Assembly: GCA_029641185.1 (NCBI GenBank)
Contig: JAPWGK010000002.1
Location: 2,976,001 to 3,040,000, forward strand
DNA from: Pseudofabraea citricarpa
Taxonomy: Eukaryota; Ascomycota; Leotiomycetes; Helotiales; Dermateaceae
Direction of reading: 5' to 3'
DNA: 64,000 bases
The translations under genes were made by a program, and so were the position numbers. Shown here piece by piece: positions 46,072 through 57,983 of this stretch; position 1 is the first letter of the stretch; each line of letters starts with the position of its first letter. Below the pieces are notes generated by a model, which made no database searches, was not told the origin of the DNA, and was given only the letters and a program-made list of their open reading frames with translations.

Positions 46072-46152
46072 GGATAATTACCCGAATTGGCCACTTGAGC
46101 ACATGTGAAGTGTCTCCAAACTAGTACAAGTACACATTAAAGGTTTATACAT
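46072..46152. promoter_or_regulatory. Very short divergent gap between membrane-protein fragment and NLR gene
   Basis: There are 81 bp between the opposing ATGs at 46071 and 46153. If both starts are right, the promoters overlap the neighbouring coding sequence or are shared. No specific element was recognised. Confidence 0.3.
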
Positions 46153-49100
46153 ATGGACAATATCCGTTTACTTGCAGTGCGCTGTTACAACATAGTTGCA
46201 CAAAAGGCCCGCCTGCTGCTTGGCTATGGATTTGGGGTTTTGATGTTAAGTTTGCTGGTACAGGTTTTACGAGATATCTGGAAAGGAGACGTAAGACAAG
46301 CAGGCTTTTGCAAAGACACAATTTAACATTTTTTAGGATGGAGATTATCTTAAACCAACTCGTGGTTTGCAACTTCTGGCTGAACCAGCCCAGATTGACG
46401 TAGAGTAAGTTTCTTCGTAGACCGCTAAAAGTATTCCGAGTTTATCATAATGATGCATCGTATAGTATTATCGCTGTGCATGGCCTAGATGGACAATGGA
46501 ATACATCATGGATGGACAACAATGGCAATCTGTGGCTGAAAGACTTCTTACCTGCACAAATTCCCAATGCTCGAATACACTCTTGGGCCTATGATTCGCG
46601 TACTGAGGGACCGAGAATCGCGGAAACAAGTTTAAATCAGCATGCAGAAGATCTGTTGGAGGAGTTGACAATTATGCGGCGTACTTCTAAGGTGAGTGGA
46701 AGGTTTTTGTACTGCTGGATTTTTGGCTAAATGCAGCTTTTGAAGACAACGGAAACTCCTATAATATTCATTGGTCATAGCCTTGGGGGATTAGTGCTGA
46801 GAAGTGTAAGCAACTCCCTTCCATCTTTTTATAATAGTATTAACTTATCCTACTAAGACGATATTGCAATCGCAAAATGCTGCATCGAAATACTCCCAGA
46901 GTAGAGACAAGAGGGACGATCCTGATCAGGCTGCTATCAAGATATCAACACATGCACTTTTCTTCTTCGGCACACCGTTTCGTGGGACCGAAGGCACAGA
47001 ACCACTCCAAATGCTTAAAAACATCAAAAGCATTGCTGGAGATACCTCGGATATACTTCTCAAACATTTGATACCGAACTCTGAATGGCTCGAGGACCAA
47101 CAGAGAGCATTTTCAAACATCAACCAAGAATTCTGGACAGCGTTTTTCTACGAAGGTCTGAAGACAAGAATAATTACAGGCAAGAGATTGATGGTAAGTC
47201 ATTTAATGAACTTTAATAACGCAAGATATTAATTTGGTAACTTTAGCTTGTACCTAAACATTCTGCTACGCTTGACAATTTGGCGAACTCAATCAGGCAT
47301 GGCATCAATGGTGACCATATCCAGATGTGCAAGTTCTCCAGCCAAGATGACGATGACTTTAAGTACTTTATGCGTTATTTGTCAGAACAATCTAAAAATG
47401 CCCCGAAAAATATCGCTGGACGATGGAGGGATTGGAAGAGAGCGAATGGTGTGTAGAGTACAATGTCAATAATTACTTATTACTTATTACCTAGCTACTT
47501 GGAAGAACTTTTAATAACCACCACTGTGCCTTCAGGTATTCACGATTCCGCTGAATATCGAATGTCAACAAAACCACAATACGGGCCCCGCCAATTCGTT
47601 GGGCGTGAGGAATTACTCATGAAAATTCATCTCTACTTAATGAGCGGCAAGAGTCGGATTGTTCTTTGGGGACTTGGGGGAATAGGAAAGACTGCCATTG
47701 CAAGGCACTACATGAGCAACCACGAGGATCAGTATGCCTCGACATTTTGGATTGATGCCAGAAACAATCAGACCATAAGAGATAGCATGCTTGGAGCATT
47801 GAGAGAGATCAAGTTCGAGTACGAGAAGAAAGAGCTAACCGCGAAAGCGTCATATCTATCAATAAAGGACGTTATCGATCGATGGGAAAACGTTCTTATA
47901 GAGGAAGACATATCGGCAAAAATTTCTTCAAAGTCTGGGACAAAAAGCAACTCTCCTGACGATATGGAAGTCAAATCGAGAATGCGCATAGCGGGGGAGA
48001 TTATCACAGTCTTCCACCGATGGCTGAGAGACGCCATTGCAGCAGGTGAAATGTGGCTTCTCGTTTTTGATAACATCGGTAGAGATCTAGCATTCCACAC
48101 AGATGTCCATGGATCATATGCAGAGGGCCGACAATTCATACCAGAAGCAAATGGTCATATGATTTTCACGAGCCAAAGTTCTAATCTAGCACTTGGGGAG
48201 AAGATCGGGGTTACAGAGCTTTCTGATGACGCAGCATTGGCACTCCTAACACAAAGCATGTCCTTGGAGCCTGGAGCCAACTTAACCGGTAAGCTTTCTT
48301 ACAACTTGACTAGAAAAAGTGCTCTTTTACTCACCGGTGGTGCAGATATAGGAACAGCCAGAACGTTAGTCAACATACTTGGAAATCATCCACTTGCAAT
48401 TGAGCAGGCAGGAGGTGCTATAGAGGATGAACCACGCATATCAAGCTATATTGCTCGTTATAGAGATTACCCGGAGCAACTTCTTTTCAAGACTGTCGAT
48501 GAAAGTTACACACCAGTAGCTAAGACGTTTATGTTAGCCTTCGACCAACTTAGTCAAGACGCAGCGGAGTTACTTATTCTGTGTGCTTTCTTTGACAAAA
48601 ACGAACTTTGGACGAATCTTCTGGAGTTTGATTACCACTTCGAGGATCTTGGTGAGTGTGAATTTGCTTAAGACCATTAAAAATAGGTATTAATAAGGCT
48701 ATAGAAATCAGAGAACGAAGCCTGCAACAACTTAAACAACGCTCTCTAATCAAGATCGGTATTATCCTAAAACCCAGCAAGGAGAAATGCGACACAGATA
48801 TAGACACAGACACAGATACAGATGAAATTTTGGATGTAGCCTATACTATGCATCCACTCACTCAAAAATACGCACAGGCTCGCTTGAACCCCCTGAGTCG
48901 ACAAGAGTGGACTCGCAGAGCTCTTGGGGTGCTTCTTCGCTTGGCTCGATCGTACAGGCAACGCGAGTCTCGATGGGCAAGAAACCTCGATGCAGTCCTT
49001 GAAAATGCGATGATTTACGATGCTCTTCAACCCCCAAATAGCCGAACAAATAGCCTGATAGGCCACAAGTCAAAAATCGAGATACAAGTTCCATCGCCTT

Positions 49101-51100
49101 CAAAGGAAAAAAGCTTGTCGTCCGGCATCTTCCAGTGGTCTAAAAACTGGTATCTATATTCTCAGTTCATGCTTCATGAATTAGTAGAGAGATTGGCTAT
49201 ACACTTTGGGTACGAACGAGAGAACGGATGTGGTTTTGATAAACGTCGGGTGTTATGGTGTCTTTACCACACTGCAGATCTTGCATACGACCCAGAAATC
49301 AGATATTCCATCTACAGATGGGTGGCATTTGAGTTGAGCCAGCAGTACGATATGCAATATCCTCGGGCTCTTGAAGTCTTCGGCAGTATGGCTTTAGAGC
49401 TGATTGATTTAGAGAGATATGACGAGGCTCTGGAGTGGTTCCAATGGCTTTCCATGGCTAGAACAGCTGTTTTGGGGGCCTCACATCCTTGGACTGCTGG
49501 AGCTTTGCTAGGACAAGGACTGGTATTGGCTGCAAAGGAGAGATTTCAGCAAGCTGAGCCTTTGCTGAAGAGAGCTTACGAAATAAGACTGAAAACTCTT
49601 GGTCCAAATGATAGCGCGACCAGAAAAGCAAAGACAGGATATCTTTTTTGGTCTGAAGTTCAATACACGGAAACAAAGTTAAGAACTCGCACATGTTTTC
49701 GTCAGTCCTGTGTTGATCATGTCGATCCCCCACCAAATGAACAGACGCTTTGCGAAATCAGAACGGCCGATTGTCTCAGAGATAGAGATGAGATTGAAAG
49801 ATCAATGGCCTGGTACTTCAGGGCTTTGGGAGAGCAACGCTTTCGAAATACGATTTCAAAGTTTGATTCTACCATTGGCGGACAAGCTTGCGCTGGCCGC
49901 CATGCTTGCCAGCTAGATGCACTCTGGTATGAATCTTATTGGCTGGAATACGAAATCAAATTGAAGGACAATAATCATCACATACCTTCACTTGCTACGA
50001 ATTTAGATGATCCAGCAGCTTTACTCGATTTACGCCCAAACCCAGAACTTGGAAATGATCGTTCATCTCCACTTAATAACTACGATATCAATGCCATTTG
50101 TCGACAATACACTGAGCGACACGAATGGGAATTTGCACTACCTTGGTGTCTAACGCTGAACTCGACCCTCTTTGAGACTTTTGGTATACACTCTGCTGTT
50201 GATCTCCGATGGAAGATCGGCACCATTTACGAGAATTTGAATAATTGGAATGAAGCTTTGGATTGGTACTACTACTCGTTACAAACCTATGCAGAAATCG
50301 AGGGAAGCCCTGAATTTTATATCAACAACCAGAAAAGGCAATTTCCGGAGTTATACAAAGTGATAGGACAACTACATCTCAGGATGGAGAACTATAGCTC
50401 TGCAATTCAATGGTTCTGCAAAGAAATTGAGATCACAAGCGGCCCCATTGTGCTGTTTCAATTTGGCGACGAATTTCACAATTACGTTGTTGGATTCGGA
50501 AATTACCTTTCTTCTGATTCGGGGCAGACGAACATATCATTTTTTCTCGGCTGCTTAAGCCTTGTTACTAGACCTGATTGTGGAGAAGACTCTGATGGTT
50601 TGACTTCATCACACATTTCACGCGCCATCCAACTGTTAAGCGAAGGGGTTCTGTCCCGAAAAACACCAGAAGATGCACTCGGGTTTCTCTTCCTGTTGAT
50701 ATGGGCAAAAGCCCAGCGTAGAAACTCATGTTATACCGCGTGGTTAACAGCATGTGTTATACGTCTTTCGTTACAAGAAAGGGTTCGAACCGGAGTACCT
50801 CTAATTCGGAACAACCTTGAATTATTTTATGAGCTCATGGAATGGTACCGAAATTTTAGTTGCACTTTCGCCGACATGAATGTCATCCGAGGAGTAATGT
50901 TTGACCTTACAACCCTCTTCGAAGACTTTTTTCTTTGTGAACAGGCGAATATTTTGTATCTGGAATTGCTCCGAGATAGCTCAGACTATGAAGCACCCAC
51001 CAGAGAAGAACTTGTTTCTCGGCATACGAAATTCTTATTCAAGTACCATGAATATTTTGAGTTCTCGAAGTCTCAGTATATACTTGAAGATGGATATTGA
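46153..51100 (+). CDS. NLR (STAND) receptor: membrane helix, SesB-like alpha/beta-hydrolase, NB-ARC, TPR
   Basis: Eight exons, 46153-46290, 46337-46404, 46466-46691, 46737-46805, 46858-47193, 47247-47448, 47536-48651 and 48687-51100, give 1522 residues; every phase agrees. Residues 22-42 are a hydrophobic helix (LLLGYGFGVLMLSLLVQVL). A lipase-like domain follows, with IIAVHGLDG near 70 and nucleophile GHSLGG at 157-162 (Ser159), then FFFGTPFRG. The NB-ARC has VGRE at 368-371, Walker A GLGGIGKT at 392-399, Walker B LLVFDN at 521-526, a sensor-like MIFTSQ near 555, NHPLA at 630-634 and an MHD-like MHP at 773-775. About 940-1040 holds kinesin-light-chain-like TPRs; the rest to 1522 is helical but diverged. 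Fungal NLRs with this order are held to be non-self or cell-death receptors in which the hydrolase is the effector. No frameshift or missing key residue was found. Confidence 0.88.
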
Positions 51101-51268
51101 TTTTCTTGAGCTTAATTGGAGTTAAATATGAAGTATGCCTTGCATTCTAGAGCATAAGTTGAATTCATGAAGGATAAAATTGTTGGTGGGCCACATATCT
51201 AAAACAGATGAAACCTAGTCTTTCTGGCTATTCGAACAGTGAAGTCTCCTATTCATGAAAAACAACAG

Positions 51269-52183
51269 CTAAAGAATTTTGCCCTCCTCATGCTGCTTTA
51301 TTTCAATCAATAAGTCCCTCAGTCCTCTGAATTCCACTTTTTTAAAAAAAATCTCTTTCTGACTTTCCACCTTCTGCATCGGCAAGAATGTCGAGCCTGA
51401 TGAACTCCACAAGCCGAACTCGGCAACGACCCTTTCCTCCTCATCCTTGGTCTCCTTAAATATCCTCTCCAACTCCTCGTGCGGCACATAACTAGCGTTT
51501 AGTATCACCCCCTCTTTCCCCAGGATTTCTCTCACAGAATTCCATGTCGTCACCTCACCACAGACATATGTAACTCTTTCCCATCGCTCATTGCTCTCAA
51601 ACAGACACACAATTGCCCTTGCCACGTCACGAAAAGCAGTCATGCAAACTTTCTCATTTCCCGTTCCGGGAATAATCATTGTACCTTCTTCGAAATTTAT
51701 CGGGTGGTACAAACCAATGTCCCGAATATACCTAAATTTGTGCGGCACGATATAATCTGCCAACCACCCCGGGTTGAAAAGCGTGTACTCAACATCGTTT
51801 TGCTCGGCGAGCTTGTCACGGATGGGCTGATGATTTCCTGCGTAGAAAAGTGGTTGATCGGGAAATTCTTCCAGGTTCCCGATGTACTCAGAGGGGATGA
51901 ATCGTTTGCAGCGTGGGCTCGATTGACATGCTGCAAGTAGTGCTAAGTGTACGTCGATATTGGCCAGGGTGTTTATTTGCAGGGCTGATACTAGTCCATC
52001 GCAGTCTTGCAGTGCCTCTGTTAGAGATCCGATACTGTAATCGGTTATGCGTAGTTTAATATCTGATCGGTTAAACCAATCTCGTTGGCCGCGTGAGAGA
52101 ACCACGACAGAGTGGGACGACGAGAGGAGTTCCTCTACAAAATACTTGGCGAGATCGCCTGTTCCGGCTATAGCTATACGCAT
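51269..52183 (-). CDS. NmrA-like / isoflavone-reductase-like NAD(P)-binding protein
   Basis: This single-exon gene encodes 304 residues. An atypical short-chain dehydrogenase fold is shown by the nucleotide-binding start MRIAIAGTGDLAKYF (GxGxxA-type motif at 7-12), the strand VVVLSRG, and IPSEYIGNLEEFPD and YTLFNPGWLADY further on. Members range from plant phenylcoumaran/isoflavone reductases to the fungal nitrogen regulator NmrA and stress-linked reductases. The Tyr-x3-Lys of classical SDRs is not evident, as is usual in this group. The substrate is unknown. The gene lies tail to tail with the NLR, whose stop is 168 bp away. Confidence 0.8.
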   Translation of the reverse strand: MRIAIAGTGDLAKYFVEELLSSSHSVVVLSRGQRDWFNRSDIKLRITDYSIGSLTEALQDCDGLVSALQINTLANIDVHLALLAACQSSPRCKRFIPSEYIGNLEEFPDQPLFYAGNHQPIRDKLAEQNDVEYTLFNPGWLADYIVPHKFRYIRDIGLYHPINFEEGTMIIPGTGNEKVCMTAFRDVARAIVCLFESNERWERVTYVCGEVTTWNSVREILGKEGVILNASYVPHEELERIFKETKDEEERVVAEFGLWSSSGSTFLPMQKVESQKEIFFKKVEFRGLRDLLIEIKQHEEGKIL

Positions 52184-52767
52184 ATTCTCAATGTTCTGAT
52201 TATCGAAGAAGCTTCACACTATTTAGAGTGTTAGAAAGAAGAGCGAGACTATTCATCGTGAATGCAGCGCAACACACAACTGCTTATAAACCCCTCTACG
52301 AACCTGATGTTATCGGATGATTGTTAATCAAAGAGCTTAGAAATCAATACGTTTTATTTAGTTGACTTAAACTTACCTTTTCATCTGACACCGCCTTTGG
52401 CGCCGCGATCGCCAAGATGCTTTGGTCCCCTTGGACTTCCCTTTTTGGCGAGGAGCGGGTCTAAGCGAGGAAGTGAGTCTGTATAGCCACTTGAGTTTAT
52501 AACTGATGAACTCGCATCCATTGGTTAACTCTTATGCTAGCTTCCCACGTCTAATACTACTCGGCAGTTGTAGAATTTTCTTACAAATCAATCTACGATT
52601 GAAAAGGAATTGAGAGTCTGTAAGAACTATATGTTATGATACACGATACACAGGGAATGCACAACATTCCAACAAGAGAGAGGAGATCAAAGATAGATAA
52701 GTACATTGCTATGAAAATCCATATTTTCTTGGAAGTACTGTTCACTTCCTAGATCAATCGAAATGCC
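52184..52767. other. Intergenic, NmrA-like gene upstream region
   Basis: This 584-bp stretch has no coding signal. It holds the promoter of the NmrA-like gene on the minus strand and the 3' flank of the peptidase gene. Confidence 0.35.
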
Positions 52768-55074
52768 TTAGAGGTCAGCAAACTGGAAGGGTTGTGGACG
52801 AGCAGGTCCGGTGCGGCTCCAAAACAACCAATCTTGAGCAGCTTCCTGCATTTCTTTCCAGGAAGTCATCCTTTCGCGATCAGCTTTTGCTTCAATATCA
52901 TTCGTTGATACATTTTCGTCGTCATAATATGGATGCCATGGCCATTCATCTGCTTCACACCGATCCCATTGTCCATCAGCCAGCTCACGCCCTTCCTTGC
53001 CAGGTATAGGATGCGGTGGAACTTTCCCATCGATCAGATATTCTCGGATCTTCTTGATGGTACATCTCGATGTGGATGAGATAGTACAATGACCTTCTGA
53101 CTCCTGCTCAACAAGTCCCGCGCCGACAAACTTCTTCGCCATTTTAACACCGGCAAAAAGCGGTGTTACGGGATCATATTTGTTGCTGAGAAACAGAACT
53201 GGAAACGACGTATTGATTGGCTTTTGCTTGTGGGCTGGGTGATCATCCCATCTCATGGGTGGATCAACTGCTTTGATGCCCCATCCATCACAGCCAGTCA
53301 TGATTGACATCCAGGTATCTGCGAAAGAAGATGTATGTGCGAAGTTTTCGAACATGAGCTCAAGGTTTGGGATTGTCTCATTAAGCTATGATCTATTAGA
53401 AAATATACCAGGGTAAAACAGTAAGTACTTACTGGGTACCGCTTATCACTACACATAATGGCCATTTGAGCATCTCCTGGATACATCCAAGTGGGGGCCT
53501 TCTGTCCACAAGGTAAATCTCCTAGGCTGGGCGATCGCAATAGAACTTGAGTGGCCTTCTCGTCGTTACGGTATAATACATCGAAAATGAATGCTAGCGT
53601 AGGGAAAGACAGCGATGGAAAGTAGATTGCGCTAAAGAGGATTTGTTTCAATTGTTCATAATGAAAAACTGCTGGTGCCTTTTCGAAGCTGTCAATTATG
53701 ATGACTGGATCCTTTTTAATTTGGGCAAGAACTGCTTGGAAGCGACTCTCGATGTCCTCGGCCTTGTCATCTTTCCTGTAAAGTGCACATTTCTCGCCAG
53801 CCTGCAAGCAGTATCTGAAGAAAGACTTTACAATCTTGTCGGCATCCATTAAACTATCTTGCCACACGGGAGCAACATAGAGATCTGCGTCGACCACCCC
53901 GTCCAGAATGACTCGTCCTACACGGTCCGGAAACATAGCGGCAAAGGTCGCTCCAAGTAGTGTCTGTCAAAGTAAGAAGATTTTCTAATGAACTGATATA
54001 GGAACTCACCCCATAGCTAAATCCCCAATAAACCAGCTTGCCTTTCGTATCAAAAGAATCAATTCTGGTATCTTGGGTACTTTCGTGTAATTCTGGAGCT
54101 GAAGCTTCCAACTCATTTAAGTTATCAGCCCACGCATCCCAAGCGTCGATGATTGATATCATATCTCTTGCAACACTAGGTGTATGCACGTATCTCAAAA
54201 TACTGTCCTTGCCCCTCATCGAATCTTTCTCCCTACATAGCTTTCCCAAAGTTCTCCAACGCATGTCTATCTTTTTCAGAGCAGTCGAGCTGGAATTGAT
54301 AGCACCAACTTCTAAACCTTGTAGCTCCCATAGTATTCGATTGACATAGCCACGATTGACCTCTGCTGCTTCATAACCACTCAGACTTGACTCGTTTACT
54401 GGGTAAGAAAAACAATCTGCACGTGGTGTGGTTGCTCCAACACCTCGTGGATCAAATCCTATAACATCCTGGTCCTCGCCAACAATCTTGTGGAGTTTAG
54501 AACCCCAGCCCAAGACCATTGTAGTTCCGGCTCCACCAGGCCCGCCAGGATTGATCAGGAGCGGGGACTTAGAGACTTTCTGAGACCCGGTATGGTTGCC
54601 CGGAAGCATTATAAGGGCAATGTGAACCTTTGGATTGTCCTCGGAAGCATTCAAAGGACGGTTGTAATCCATCGGAACAGTCAACCGTGCACATTGAAAT
54701 GGTTTGCCATACTCAGGAAAACAAGGATGCCACTCCAATTTTTCACTAGGAACAATCTACGTTGGTATTGTTAGCAGGAGTGTTCAAAAGCAGGCCAAAG
54801 GACTTGAACATACTTCGGAGTAGTTTAGCTGCTTATCATGATCTTCTACATGCCGGGGTTTCCACACAGTGGGCCCGATGAGGACTCGTGTTGCAAGAGA
54901 ACAACAGAGCGTGAAGAAAACAATAAAGAAAGCCCGCTTGCCCACACTACGTTTGGGGGAATAACGGCCATTCCTGCTCGTTGTCTCGATATTGGGACCA
55001 AAGGTCTCGACTTTGGGTTTCTGACTGTTGGTCAGTAGACCAGCCCTCTCATCTATGAAGGCCTTATCGTCCAT
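52768..55074 (-). CDS. Membrane-anchored alpha/beta-hydrolase peptidase (S33, tripeptidyl aminopeptidase-like)
   Basis: Four exons, 55074-54814, 54756-54010, 53963-53433 and 53385-52768, with 46-57-bp introns encode 718 residues. Residues 1-48 are polar, and a helix at about 49-68 (FFIVFFTLCCSLATRVLIG) makes a signal-anchor; the rest would be lumenal or extracellular. Hydrolase marks are NPGGPGGAGT (oxyanion loop), DVIGFDPRGVGATTPRADCF, nucleophile WGFSYG at 331-336 (Ser334), an Asp in SNKYDPVTP and His in EGHCTISS. The C-terminal block is the TAP-like domain seen in Streptomyces tripeptidyl aminopeptidases and fungal S33 enzymes that clip N-terminal peptides. An intron falls directly after GFSYG. 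Several NxS/T sequons fit secretion. The substrate is not known. Confidence 0.87.
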
Positions 55075-56388
55075 CTTGATGTTTGTTAGTCGGTCGTGGA
55101 TAAAGAAGATCGTATCGCTCGAGGTAGTGTTAGTTCAAGTGGGGTTGAGCTCTGCGCCTCAGATTGACAGAATAGGCAACCAGCTCGTTGCCTAGTGTTT
55201 CATAATTAGGCTGAATTATTGGCTTGTACCAAAGAGTACGTAGTAGTGTAAATTCAAGGGCCGGTCATATTCAAGGCCGATTGCTTACGGGCACGTCTCT
55301 CGTTTGACATCAAAGATACCTATGTTTCATTGGCCTTGAGCTGTATCACGTGCTATATCACTCTTAGGCTACAGTAAGGCTGATGCTCAATTCTAGATCC
55401 GGAAGGTAAGTTGAGAATATCTGGTTGCTTGAAGGTACTTGGAAAGTATTAGGAAATCGTTGAGGTCAAAGCAGGTCTCTATCAGAATTACGGCCGTAGT
55501 AGCTGCACTCGCGTTCGTATTCGTAACAATGCTACCTGATAAGCGAGGACAGGAGGACATTCCAAGCGCGGGGAGATAGGGTAAGGCTCACTCTTAGCAA
55601 ACCCAAATAGAGCAAGAAAATCCTACGGGGTACGGGATTCCCTGCTATCCTTATTTCTAAGAGAGGTCAGGTAATTCATCCCTGGGCAGTTAAACAAAAC
55701 CTCTTTTACGTAGGTATTTCCAGGCTCTGATTTTGAAAAGGAAAGGAATAGGAAAAGGAAAAAGAAACTTATGGTTTTCCGCCCGCCGCCGATGTTTCTA
55801 CCGTGCTTGACAAACCCATATGGGAGCTGCTGTTGTGCGCCTTTCTCACCTGCCGCAAGAAAGAAGGTCTTCTTCTAGGGAAATCCGCCCTCCCCCAGGT
55901 AAAATCGGTACTTGTTTTCATCCTGTTATCAGATTGTTTCTTGTTGTCACTCAATTCGCCTTTCTGTCTTCTGTTGTTGGTGGTTTGTCCCCTCGAGAAA
56001 TAGTTTATGCGGAAGTTTAAGAAATATAATAAATAATTTGCTTATCTCTTCTAGTCTTAACGAACATTTACGCTCTATATCTTTTATGATAAATTGATAT
56101 CCAGATGTCTTAGTTAACCTTTCGTATTCGTATGTGGTGGATTGTTCGGCGGGACGAAAACATACCGAGCAGGGGAAGCTCCAAAGCACTTCGCTAACTT
56201 TGGTCGGAACTTCTTCTGTACCATTTCCGTGGTAGGACTCACATTTGTACCTATAAGAAGACGAGTAAGCCGAAATTGGTTCAATAACTTACTTCGAGTT
56301 CTTGACAAGATATAGATAGGACTTGTTATTCTTCACCTGGCATATCTTTGCAATTTCTCATTCCCCCCATTACGAACAGACGAGCACG
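55075..56388. other. Divergent intergenic region, S33 peptidase / esterase
   Basis: This 1.3-kb stretch has no supported gene. A CACGTG core is at 55347-55352, and a purine-rich GGAAAAGGAAAAAG tract is near 55735-55765. Short frames at 55769-56190 have no family features. Confidence 0.4.
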
Positions 56389-57485
56389 ATGAATAAATCA
56401 CCCTCAAGTTCGGTATTGAGAGGGTCGACTACAGAGGATCCTATGTTCCTGCCCGAATTATCTACTTGGAAACAAGTCATTCTCAATTTGAAGACATACA
56501 CCCTCAAAAGTATTGTCAATTTGTTTTTGTCCTTCATTCGACTTCCAGGCATAAGAGACTCTTCAGTATTGCCCACACTCACCAAGGCATATCCATGCCG
56601 TCCCTATCTCAAACATCGCATCTTCATTCCGAAGACATACAAGGACGGAGATGCACCTTTGCCGCTCTACATCGATATTCATGGTGGTGGTTTCATCATA
56701 TGCGATGCAGAAACTGATGACCTCTTTTGCAGCTCTTTTGCCAACAACAACAACTTTCTTGTCATCTCGCTCGAATATAGTTTGGCACCCGCGAGTAAAT
56801 TCCCAGGGCCACTGAACGAAATCCTAGATGTTATCCATGCCATATTAGAGGATGAGTCATTGCCGTTTGACAAAACAAAGACTGCTGTTGGGGGATTTTC
56901 CGCTGGTGGAAATCACGCTTTGGCAGTCTGCCAAGCACAAAGCCTCAGGAAGAGAATCGGAGCTGTTGTGGGATTGTACCCGACCATTGACTGGTCAAGA
57001 GACGTCAAAGATCAGCTGGCGTCAAGACCGAAGAATTCTCCGCCAGATATGCTTAAAAATTCCATGGCTTGGTTCGCACACGGGTATTTCCTGCCAGACC
57101 AAGACTTGAAAGATCCGCTAGTTAGTGTAGGGTTTGCGGCGAGAGAGAACCTTCCAAGGAAGATTTGTTTGATAGGCTGTGAAGTGGATTTACTTTGCGA
57201 GGATGCTGAAATTATGGCGAAGAAGTTGGCTGGAGTCGCGCCGGGCGAGAGGAGTAGCTCTGAGACTACTTGGGAGCAGAATGGAGTGAGATGGGAGAAG
57301 ATTACGGGACAACCTCACGGTATGAATAGCCATGCATGTCTCCATTTGTGGTTTAATACTAATGTTACTTAGGCTTTGACATGAGACCTGGTAGGGGTGA
57401 GGCTGGGAAAATAAACCTCCAAAGAGCAAAGAAGATGCATGCTGATCTTGCTGAGTGGCTACTCAGGGAGGTCTACAACAACTAA
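56389..57485 (+). CDS. HSL-type alpha/beta-hydrolase (esterase/lipase)
   Basis: Two exons, 56389-57319 and 57373-57485, with a 53-bp intron encode 347 residues. Hormone-sensitive-lipase-family esterases hydrolyse short-chain carboxyl esters. The oxyanion loop DIHGGGF has HGGG at 98-101, the nucleophile elbow is GFSAGGN (Ser171), and the acid lies in CEVDLLCEDAE. The catalytic His is in GQPHG, directly before the intron, which the second exon continues as FDMRPGRG. There is no signal peptide; a moderately hydrophobic stretch at about 40-55 may be an amphipathic or membrane-touching helix. The start is the ATG at 56389; the open frame upstream lacks another ATG. The substrate is unknown. Confidence 0.87.
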
Positions 57486-57983
57486 GAGTTTTGGCATTGT
57501 CAAGATATTTAGCTAGACGTCAGTGTCGCCCAAGCGGGAAGAAGCTATTATGACTGTTATTTGATGGTAGTCCAGAAGTAGATGGGTCGGTTGCATACGT
57601 TCTTGTAGTAATATTAGAAGATTGAGATGACATCTGCTCAATGGTGGTTGGTCAATGAGGATACTTGCGGGAGAATAAGGTGTTTAGCTATATTTCAACG
57701 AACAAACTTTGGGGACTGCATAAAGACAACATATAGATTTCTTATTTGTTATGACTAAGGCCGTACCTTCTGAGAACCAAAGTAGCTCATAATGTTGTAG
57801 TGGTACAGGTAACAGCAGGTGACCCGGAGGGTTAAAGGGGCGTCTTGCACGTGATCGTGTACTAGCTCCCGGCCGGAAGAAGCTAAAAATTGGCTCGTCC
57901 GAGGGAGACGAGAAATCAACAGCATCACGACTTTTTTTCATCTCTTCTCCTTTCTTTCTGTACACGCAAGCAATCCATTCACA
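57486..57983. other. Intergenic, TUF1 upstream region
   Basis: No coding signal is seen. A CACGTG at 57848-57853 and pyrimidine-rich sequence lie just before the TUF1 start. Confidence 0.35.

Noticed and set aside
50780..50800. GGTTCGAACC in the NLR coding sequence
   Set aside because: It lies inside a conserved open frame and has no tRNA context.
7952..57853. Recurring CACGTG cores in intergenic DNA (7952, 11651, 27877, 33410, 35527, 55347, 57848)
   Set aside because: About sixteen copies of any six-mer are expected in 64 kb by chance, so the number is not unusual; positions are noted in the entries only.
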